Under the pieces are notes generated by a model, which worked only from the letters and a program-made list of their open reading frames with translations, made no database searches and was not told where the DNA came from. 64,000 nucleotides of DNA from Ancylobacter koreensis. Lineage in GTDB: Bacteria > Pseudomonadota > Alphaproteobacteria > Rhizobiales > Xanthobacteraceae. This document shows positions 29,760 through 36,103 of this stretch, piece by piece; the first letter of the stretch is position 1, and every line of letters starts with the position of its first letter. Location: assembly GCF_023016525.1 (NCBI RefSeq), contig NZ_JALKCG010000001.1, positions 434,001 through 498,000 of the forward strand, given 5' to 3'. A program made the position numbers and the translations under genes.

Positions 29760-30182
29760 TCATTCCTCGGTCGCTATGGCGATACGCCGGACGATGCGTT
29801 CCGGTTCCGGCCGGACCAGATCGACCGACAATAGCCCGTTCTTCAGCTCCGCGCCGAGTACCCGCATCCCGTCGGCCAGCACGAAGGTGCGCTGGAACTG
29901 GCGGGCGGCGATGCCCCGGTGGAGATAGAGCCGCTCGGGCTCCTCGCCCTGCCGACCCCGTATGACAAGTTCCTTCTCCTCCACGGTCACGTCGAGCTGC
30001 TCACGGGTGAAGCCCGCGACGGCAAGCGTGATGCGGAGGCGCTCCGGCTGGCCCGCCTCGGCCACCCTCTCCACATTGTAGGGGGGATAGCCGTCCGAGC
30101 CTTTCATGACGCGATCGAGCGCCCGCTCGATCTCGTCGAAGCCGAGCAGGAAGGGGCTCGACAGCGAGGGAATGCGCGACAT
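29760..30182 (-). CDS. Small heat-shock protein, Hsp20/alpha-crystallin family
   Basis: This 140-residue holdase-type chaperone binds unfolding proteins during heat stress. It starts MSRIPSLSSPFLLGFDEIERALDR, a class A rhizobial sHSP opening, then YPPYNVERVAEAGQPERLRITLAVAGF. The alpha-crystallin domain includes LVIRGRQ, YLHRGIAARQFQRTFVL and the ELKNGLLSVDLVRPEPE strand with G-x-L. The start at 30182 is set by homology; the frame continues upstream through the leader. Expression is predicted to be heat-controlled twice, by a sigma32-type promoter and by a ROSE-like leader. Confidence 0.94.
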   Translation of the reverse strand: MSRIPSLSSPFLLGFDEIERALDRVMKGSDGYPPYNVERVAEAGQPERLRITLAVAGFTREQLDVTVEEKELVIRGRQGEEPERLYLHRGIAARQFQRTFVLADGMRVLGAELKNGLLSVDLVRPEPERIVRRIAIATEE

Positions 30183-30247
30183 GTTCCCAAAGTCCTCGTC
30201 CAGAAGCGACTTTGCGTGATGGGACCCTGTGAAGGCATCCCGTTGCA
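30183..30247 (-). promoter_or_regulatory. ROSE-like RNA thermometer in the hsp20 leader
   Basis: In the minus-strand leader the motif UCGCU (30209-30205) faces the Shine-Dalgarno AGGA (30196-30193). This gives the hallmark ROSE pairing: U-A, C-G, a G-G pair, one extra C, and U-A, closed by G-C. This fits the U(U/C)GCU rule for ROSE elements of rhizobial small heat-shock genes. A second hairpin (GGGA...UCCC) lies just upstream. The spacing from AGGA to AUG is 10 bases. Seen by eye; no folding was computed. Confidence 0.6.
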
Positions 30248-30252
30248 TCAGC

Positions 30253-30281
30253 ATATGGGCGGGCGGGGGGAGCAGCGCAAG
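30253..30281 (-). promoter_or_regulatory. Sigma32-type promoter for hsp20
   Basis: On the minus strand CTTGCGC (30281-30275), 14 bases, then GCCCATAT (30260-30253) match CTTGAAA-N11-15-CCCCATNT with few mismatches. The start of transcription would fall near 30246, giving a 65-base leader that contains the ROSE-like hairpin. Confidence 0.65.
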
Positions 30282-30448
30282 ACGGGCTTTGCCGGGCGAG
30301 GGCGTGCCAGCGCCCCAAGGCGACGCCGGCAGATGAGGCCGGCGCTCGCGGGCCGGAGGCCGTGGTTCTTCGGACGATGACGGCACGCGCGGGGGCGCGG
30401 ACCGGAACGACCGCGAAAGCAGCGGCCGGACCCTGCGCGCGGCCGTTC

Positions 30449-31504
30449 TCAGGCGGCGTGGCGCTCGCCGTTGACGCCGAAATGGTCGAGATAGCGCGGG
30501 TTGATCTTCTCGACCGGCAGCACGATCAGCACGTCGGTGGTGCCGAACTGGTGGTCCACCACCGCGCCGCGTCCGATCTGCGCACCGAGCCGCAGATAGC
30601 CCTTGATGAGCGGGGGCAGCTCTATGAGGGCGGCCTTGGGGTCGACCGCCTCGGCCGGCATCAGGTCCATGCCGGCGGCGTGGGCCGGCAGCGCGCTCGC
30701 CGCCCATTCCGGGTCGGTGGGCGCGAAATGATGCAGGAAGGCGAGCGGCCGGGCGAGGCGGGCGGGATCGGTGCCCTCGATGCTGGCGCAGCCGAACATC
30801 ACGTCGATGCCGTGCCGGCGCACATAGGCCCAGATGCCGTGCCAGAGCAGCTCCACCGTGCGCTTGTTGCGGTAGGAGGCGAGCACGCAGGAGCGTCCGA
30901 GCTCCAGGAAGCGCCGGTGCGGGTGGCGCGCCAGCAGCGGGGCGATGTCGAACTCGCTCGCCGTGTAGAAGCCGCCATGGCGGGCGGCGATCTCCTGCCG
31001 CAGCAGCCGGTAGGTGCCGACCACACGCGGCACGCGGCGCCCGCGCACCGTGCGCACGCTGTCATGGTCGAGCACGAGAAGATGGTCGCAGAAGCCGTCG
31101 AAGGCGTCGAAGTCGCGGCGGGCGAGGCGCATGGCGGCGGCGGGGGCGGCCGACATTTCCTCGTAGAACACCTCGTAGCGCAGGCGCTGGGCGCGGCGCA
31201 CATCGGCCGCCGTGACGGCAAGGCGCACCTCCAGCGACCCGATGCGCCCGAGCGTGACCGGGCCGGGCTCGCCCCGGCTCTCGCGGTGGCGCAGGCCGGA
31301 GTAGGAGCGCAGCGCCGGCATGAATCGCGAGGGCGCGAAGGCGGCCGGCACCAGACGCAGCGGCGCGTCGGGTTTCGGCACGAAGGGCCGGCCGGCGAAC
31401 GGCATGAACGGCATGGAGAATACGGGCTTGAGGAAGCTGCGCAGCGCGGAGACGCCGCCGGCCGGAGGCGATTCGACAGTCCTGTCGGCGAGCAGATGCG
31501 TCAT
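30449..31504 (-). CDS. olsB: L-ornithine N(alpha)-acyltransferase, OlsB-like
   Basis: OlsB transfers a 3-hydroxyacyl chain from ACP to ornithine, the first step to ornithine lipids. The product is 351 residues with a GNAT-like fold. RRAQRLRYEVFYEEMSA, DFDAFDGFCDHLLVLD, VVGTYRLLRQE, FLELGRSCVLASYRNKRTVELLWHGIW and the FGCASIEGTDP segment are diagnostic. The first 80 residues are an extra low-complexity region compared with shorter homologues. ATG 31504 has GAGGGG six bases before it; in-frame ATGs at 31528 and 31546 are possible. olsA is not adjacent. Confidence 0.85.
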   Translation of the reverse strand: MTHLLADRTVESPPAGGVSALRSFLKPVFSMPFMPFAGRPFVPKPDAPLRLVPAAFAPSRFMPALRSYSGLRHRESRGEPGPVTLGRIGSLEVRLAVTAADVRRAQRLRYEVFYEEMSAAPAAAMRLARRDFDAFDGFCDHLLVLDHDSVRTVRGRRVPRVVGTYRLLRQEIAARHGGFYTASEFDIAPLLARHPHRRFLELGRSCVLASYRNKRTVELLWHGIWAYVRRHGIDVMFGCASIEGTDPARLARPLAFLHHFAPTDPEWAASALPAHAAGMDLMPAEAVDPKAALIELPPLIKGYLRLGAQIGRGAVVDHQFGTTDVLIVLPVEKINPRYLDHFGVNGERHAA

Positions 31505-31769
31505 GGCCGGCCCCTCACGAAGTCGCATTATAGCCTTTTGTGACAAGAATCACATTTCTCGGACGCCCATGTGACAGCGCGAATGCACGGCGGAACCGCC
31601 AAGTGACTTTACGGCAGGTCGCGGCTGTGCGTGAGGGGGGCGTCGCTAGAGGGGCGTCGTTAGAAGGGCCTGGGGCGTGGAGAAGGCGTCTTGCCGATCC
31701 ATTCGGACGAGGTGTCGCCACCCCGCGCCTGTTCCACGAGCTATGGCGCCAAGTAATGTCGGCCAAGAG

Positions 31770-31847
31770 ACCTGCCCGAATGGACCTGCCCGTATGGGAC
31801 CTGCCCGAAGCGATCTGCCCGAAGCGATCTGCCCGAATTGATCTGAA
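31770..31847. repeat. Tandem array of a 14-15 bp unit, about 5.5 copies
   Basis: Five imperfect copies of ACCTGCCCGAANNG start at 31770, 31784, 31799, 31813 and 31827; a truncated sixth starts at 31841. The sequence drifts along the array: units 1-3 start AC, units 4-6 start AT, and unit 2 has one extra base. Confidence 0.8.
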
Positions 31848-31876
31848 CCAAGATGAGCGCGAAGCGATCCCGGCCG

Positions 31877-31891
31877 CTCTCTCTCTCTCTC
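31877..31891. repeat. CT dinucleotide run
   Basis: Seven and a half CT repeats lie in the gene-free stretch. A simple repeat of this length is a candidate for slippage, but no gene is attached to it. Confidence 0.7.
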
Positions 31892-32252
31892 GTTCCCGAA
31901 TGACCCACTCATCTGCTCGCCCGCTCCGCTGGACCCTCCCGCGTGACCCCGTCCGTGGTCGGACGCGACTCCACGTTCTCTCGCGGCCGCGCAGGCGAGG
32001 CGTCTCGTCAACTCGTTCGGGGAGTGGGGGGAGGAGGCACCTCCACCACAAACCATTCCGCCAACCGATAGCGGCCGCCCTCGCTTGTGGGCCCGAACGG
32101 TCCCCGGATCCGCTCGACCACCCGGCCGGACGGGCTTTCCGGTTGGCACGTGGCCTCCTCGCCTGTTCCCTCCGTCCGGGCCTGGGGCTAACGGACGTGC
32201 GCGCCAATGCCCGCCTGCCGAACGCCCCGCTCCGCCGCCGCGCTCCCGCCCT

Positions 32253-33785
32253 TCAGGCGGCGGCCGCCGCACGGTCGGCGGCGGCGCGGTAGGCGAGCGC
32301 TTCGGCCAAATGCGCGCGGCCGACCGATTCGGCGCCGGCGAGATCGGCCAGCGTGCGCGCCACCCGCAGCACCCGGTGATAGCCGCGTGCCGAGAGCCGC
32401 ATCAGCCGGGCCGCATCCGCCAGCAGCGCGGTGCCGGCGGCGTCCGGTGAGGCGATGTCCACCAGTATGGGCCCGCTGGCCTCGGCATTGGCATAGAGGT
32501 CCGGTCGGCCGAGCGCCAGGAAACGCTCGCGCTGGAGCTGGCGGGCCTGCGCCACCCGGGCGGCGACCACGGCGCTCGGCTCGGAAGGGCCGGGGCGCAC
32601 CAGATCGACCGCCGCCACGGCCGGCACGTCGAGATGCAGGTCGATGCGGTCGAGGAAGGGGCCCGACAGCCGGGCCTGGTATTCGGCCGCGCAGCGCGGG
32701 CCGCGCCGGCACGTATGGCCGGGTTCGCCCGCCCGCCCGCAGCGGCAGGGGTTCATGGCGGCGATGAGCTGGAAGCGGGCGGGGTAGGAGATGCGGTGAT
32801 TGGCGCGGGCGATCACCGCCTCCCCGGTCTCCAGCGGCTGGCGCAGCGAATCGAGCACGGCGGGGGCGAATTCCGGCAGCTCGTCGAGGAACAGCACGCC
32901 ATTATGGGCCAGCGAGACCTCGCCCGGCCGGGCGCGCATGCCCCCGCCCACCATGGCCGCCATGCTGGCGGAATGGTGCGGCGCGCGGAACGGCCGGCGG
33001 CTGGTGAGCGCGCCGCCCTGCAGCGTGCCGGCCACCGAAGCAATCATCGACACCTCAAGCAATTCGGCGGGCGTGAGCGCGGGCAGGATCGACGGCAGGC
33101 GCTGCGCCAGCATGGACTTGCCCGCGCCCGGCGGGCCGCTGAGCAGCAGATTGTGGCGGCCCGCGGCGGCGATCTCCAGCGCGCGCTTGGCGGTCTCCTG
33201 CCCCTTCACCTCGGCGAGGTCGGGCAGGGCGGCGGCGCCGCTCTCCAGACGCGGCTCGGGCCGGCCGAGCGCCTGCCGGCCGGCGAAATGGTTGACCAGC
33301 TGGATCAGCGAAAGCGGCGCCAGCACCGGCATGTCCGGGCTCGCCCAGGCGGCTTCCGGCCCGCAGGCCGCCGGGCAGATGAGGCCGTGGCCGCGCGCAT
33401 TCGCCCCCATGGCGGCCGGCAGCACGCCGGCGACCGGGGCGATTCGCCCGTCGAGCGCCAGCTCGCCCACCACGGTGAAGCCTTCCAGCGCGTCGGCCGG
33501 CAGGGCGCCGATCGCCGCCATCAGCCCCAGCGCGATCGGCAGGTCGTAATGGCTGCCCTCCTTGGGCAGATCGGCGGGGGCGAGGTTGACGGTGATGCGG
33601 CGCGCCGGCAGCGCGAGGCCGGAGGCGATCAGCGCGGCGCGCACGCGCTCCTTCGCCTCGGTGACGGCCTTGTCGGCAAGGCCGACGAGGTTGAAGGCCG
33701 GCAGGCCCGGGCTCACCTGAACTTGAACGTCGACGGGGCGGGCTTCCACGCCCTCGAACGCCACCGTTGCCACGCGCTGGACCAT
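32253..33785 (-). CDS. Mg-chelatase-like AAA+ ATPase, YifB/ComM family
   Basis: ComM is a helicase that promotes branch migration during integration of transforming DNA; most family members are in non-competent species where the role is unclear. The 510-residue product begins MVQRVATVAFEGVEARPVDVQVQV with the Lon-like N-terminal domain and AFNLVGLADKAVTEAKERVR. Walker A LLSGPPGAGKSM is near residue 220 and Walker B GVLFLDELPEF near 300. The zinc-type cysteines CRCGRAGEPGHTCRRGPRC are near 365, followed by LSGPFLDRIDLHLDVP. ATG 33785 is chosen over a 37-residue upstream extension. Confidence 0.92.
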   Translation of the reverse strand: MVQRVATVAFEGVEARPVDVQVQVSPGLPAFNLVGLADKAVTEAKERVRAALIASGLALPARRITVNLAPADLPKEGSHYDLPIALGLMAAIGALPADALEGFTVVGELALDGRIAPVAGVLPAAMGANARGHGLICPAACGPEAAWASPDMPVLAPLSLIQLVNHFAGRQALGRPEPRLESGAAALPDLAEVKGQETAKRALEIAAAGRHNLLLSGPPGAGKSMLAQRLPSILPALTPAELLEVSMIASVAGTLQGGALTSRRPFRAPHHSASMAAMVGGGMRARPGEVSLAHNGVLFLDELPEFAPAVLDSLRQPLETGEAVIARANHRISYPARFQLIAAMNPCRCGRAGEPGHTCRRGPRCAAEYQARLSGPFLDRIDLHLDVPAVAAVDLVRPGPSEPSAVVAARVAQARQLQRERFLALGRPDLYANAEASGPILVDIASPDAAGTALLADAARLMRLSARGYHRVLRVARTLADLAGAESVGRAHLAEALAYRAAADRAAAAA

Positions 33786-33956
33786 GCCGCCCCCCGACGA
33801 TCCGTTCCGCCGATACCGTCCGCGATGCCGACTGCGTGCGGCGCCGCACGCGCCACGGCACCAGATTACGGTGCCGGCGCGGCACGTCAAGAACATTTAG
33901 AGAACGAACGGCCGGAATGTGCCCTTGGGGCAGGAGGCGATGCCGGATGAATCTGA

Positions 33957-33975
33957 TGATAGAAAAATTCTATCA
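33957..33975. promoter_or_regulatory. Palindromic candidate operator upstream of the formate dehydrogenase operon
   Basis: This is a perfect inverted repeat with arms TGATAGAA and TTCTATCA around AAA, 83 bp before fdsG. The ATAG...CTAT core spacing suits a LysR-type (T-N11-A) regulator. fds operons in other bacteria are under FdsR, a LysR protein, but no such gene is in the window. Confidence 0.55.
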
Positions 33976-34058
33976 AGGCACGAAACACCGGAATTGATTT
34001 CAATGGTCCCGCATACCATCCTTCTCTTTGGAAAAGTCTAAAAGAAGGTTCGGGAGAA

Positions 34059-34532
34059 ATGCCGCATTACGAGCCCTGGAGCGAGGAGCGCGCCCGCGCG
34101 GTGATCGGGGAGTATTCGCACCTCGAAGGCCCGCTGATGCCGATGCTCCACGCGGTGCAGGAGACCTTCGGCCATGTGCCGGATGCGGTCGTGCCGATGC
34201 TCGCCGAGCTTCTGAACGTGTCGCGCGCCGAAGTTCACGGCGTGGTGACGTTCTATCATGATTTCCGCCACGAGCCTGCCGGCCGCCACGTGCTGAAGCT
34301 GTGCCGCGCCGAAGCCTGCCAGGCGGCGGGCGGCGACGCGCTGGCCGACCATGCCGAGCACAGGCTCGGCTGCAAGCTGGGCGAGACCACGGCGGACGGG
34401 CGCGTCACCGTTGAGCCGATCTACTGCCTCGGCCTGTGCGCCACCGCGCCTTCCGCCATGCTGGACGGCAGGATCGTGGCCCGCCTCACCGAGCGTCGCC
34501 TCGACGCGCTGATCGCGGAGGCCCAGTCGTGA
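34059..34532 (+). CDS. fdsG: NAD-dependent formate dehydrogenase, gamma subunit
   Basis: FdsG is the NuoE-like [2Fe-2S] subunit of the soluble molybdenum formate dehydrogenase (formate + NAD+ to CO2 + NADH). The 157-residue product has the helical start WSEERARAVIGEYSHLEGPLMPML, the NuoE segment VHGVVTFYHDFR, and cluster cysteines in LCRAEACQAAGG and IYCLGLCATAPSAML. GGGAG precedes ATG 34059. It opens fdsG-fdsB-fdsA-fdhD-fdsD. Its TGA overlaps the fdsB GTG. Confidence 0.94.
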   Translation: MPHYEPWSEERARAVIGEYSHLEGPLMPMLHAVQETFGHVPDAVVPMLAELLNVSRAEVHGVVTFYHDFRHEPAGRHVLKLCRAEACQAAGGDALADHAEHRLGCKLGETTADGRVTVEPIYCLGLCATAPSAMLDGRIVARLTERRLDALIAEAQS

Positions 34533-36091
34533 GCACCGTTCGCATCTACGTTCCCAAGGACGCCTGCGCCATCGCCTGCGGCGCCGACGAGGTGGTCGCC
34601 GCCATCGAGGCCGCCGCCCTGAAGCGCCGCCAGCCGGTCGAGATCGTGCGCAACGGCTCGCGCGGCATGCTGTGGCTGGAGCCGCTGGTCGAGGTGGTGA
34701 CGCCGGAAGGCCGCATCGGCTACGGCCCGGTGGCGGAAGACGATGTCGAGGCCCTGTTCGAGGCCGGCCTGCTCACCGGCGGCGACCATGCGCTGCGCAT
34801 CGGCAAGCCGGAAGAGCATCCTTTCATGGCCAAGCAGACGCGCCTCACCTTCGCGCGCTGCGGCATCGTCGATCCCGCCTCGCTCGCCGACTATCGCGCC
34901 CATGGCGGCTATCGCGGCCTCGAGCGTGCGCTGCAGCTCGGTCCGGATGCGATCATCGAGGAAGTGAAGAAGTCGGGCCTGCGCGGGCGCGGCGGCGCGG
35001 GCTTTCCGACGGCCATCAAGTGGAAGACCGTGGCCGATGCCAAGGCCGACCGCAAATACATCGTCTGCAACGCGGACGAGGGCGATTCGGGCACCTTTGC
35101 CGACCGCATGATCATGGAGGGCGATCCCTTCGAGTTGATCGAGGGCATGACCATCGCCGGCATCGCGGTGGGCGCCACCAAGGGCTACGTCTACACCCGC
35201 TCGGAATACCCGCACGCCATCTGGGCGATGGAGAAGGCGATCGAGGTGGCCCGCGCCGGCGGCATGCTCGGCGCGAACATCTCCGGATCGCCCTACAGCT
35301 TCGACCTCGAAGTACGCATGGGCGCGGGCGCCTATGTGTGCGGCGAGGAGACGGCGCTGCTCGACAGCCTGGAAGGCAAGCGCGGCACGGTGCGCGCCAA
35401 GCCGCCGCTGCCGGCGCACAAGGGCCTGTTCCAGAAGCCGACGGTCATCAACAACGTGCTCTCGCTGACCGCCGTGCCGCATATCCTGGCCGATGGCGGC
35501 GAGTTCTACGCCAATTTCGGCATGGGCCGCTCGCGCGGCACGATGCCGATCCAGATCGCCGGCAATGTGAAGTTCGGCGGCCTGTTCGAGACCGCCTTCG
35601 GCATCACGCTGGGCGAGCTGGTCAACGACATCGGCGGCGGCACCGTCACCGGCAAGCCGGTCAAGGCGGCCCAGGTCGGCGGCCCGCTCGGCGCCTATGT
35701 GCCGACCTGGCAGTTCGACCTGCCCTTCGACTACGAGGCCTTCGCGGCCAAGGACGCGCTGATCGGCCATGGCGGCATCGTCGTGTTCGACGAGAACGCG
35801 GACATGGCCAAGATGGCGCGCTTCGCGATGGAGTTCTGCTCCGTCGAGAGCTGCGGCAAGTGCACGCCCTGCCGCATCGGCTCCACGCGCGGCGTCGAGC
35901 TGATGGACCGCATCATCGCCGGCGAGCGGGTGGAATCGAACCTCGCGACGCTGACCGACCTCTGCCAGACCATGAAGCTTGGATCGCTTTGCGCCCTTGG
36001 CGGGTTTACCCCCTATCCGGTGCTGAGCGCGATGAACCATTTCCCCGAAGAGTTCGGTGCGCCGCCGCGCCGTCTCGAAGCCGCCGAATGA
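34529..36091 (+). CDS. fdsB: NAD-dependent formate dehydrogenase, beta subunit (FMN/NAD+ site)
   Basis: FdsB is the NuoF-like diaphorase subunit. It has 520 residues. A thioredoxin-like N-terminal domain (to about 110) is followed by the FMN/NADH core with GLRGRGGAGFPTAIKWK and CNADEGDSGTFADRMIMEG. YVCGEETALLDSLEGKRG comes next. The C-terminal [4Fe-4S] motif is ESCGKCTPCRIGSTRG, with the distal Cys in KLGSLCALGG. The start is GTG 34529 overlapping the fdsG stop. It passes electrons from FdsA to NAD+. Confidence 0.96.
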   Translation: MSTVRIYVPKDACAIACGADEVVAAIEAAALKRRQPVEIVRNGSRGMLWLEPLVEVVTPEGRIGYGPVAEDDVEALFEAGLLTGGDHALRIGKPEEHPFMAKQTRLTFARCGIVDPASLADYRAHGGYRGLERALQLGPDAIIEEVKKSGLRGRGGAGFPTAIKWKTVADAKADRKYIVCNADEGDSGTFADRMIMEGDPFELIEGMTIAGIAVGATKGYVYTRSEYPHAIWAMEKAIEVARAGGMLGANISGSPYSFDLEVRMGAGAYVCGEETALLDSLEGKRGTVRAKPPLPAHKGLFQKPTVINNVLSLTAVPHILADGGEFYANFGMGRSRGTMPIQIAGNVKFGGLFETAFGITLGELVNDIGGGTVTGKPVKAAQVGGPLGAYVPTWQFDLPFDYEAFAAKDALIGHGGIVVFDENADMAKMARFAMEFCSVESCGKCTPCRIGSTRGVELMDRIIAGERVESNLATLTDLCQTMKLGSLCALGGFTPYPVLSAMNHFPEEFGAPPRRLEAAE

Positions 36092-36103
36092 GGAGGACGC
36101 ATC

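Larger units (their letters stand above)
31505..32252. other. 748-bp stretch without a supported gene
   Basis: This lies between olsB and comM. Frames are open on both strands, but the translations are low-complexity, carry no motif and cross simple repeats, so none is called. It holds the tandem repeat at 31770-31847 and a CT run at 31877-31891. The olsB promoter should lie near 31520-31620. Confidence 0.6.

Noticed and set aside
31540-32292. A 250-codon open frame on the plus strand (and a 230-codon one on the minus strand, 31515-32207) across the olsB-comM gap
   Set aside because: Low-complexity translations rich in Arg/Pro/Ala that cross a CT run and a 14-bp tandem repeat, overlap each other and comM, and carry no motif or ribosome-binding site.
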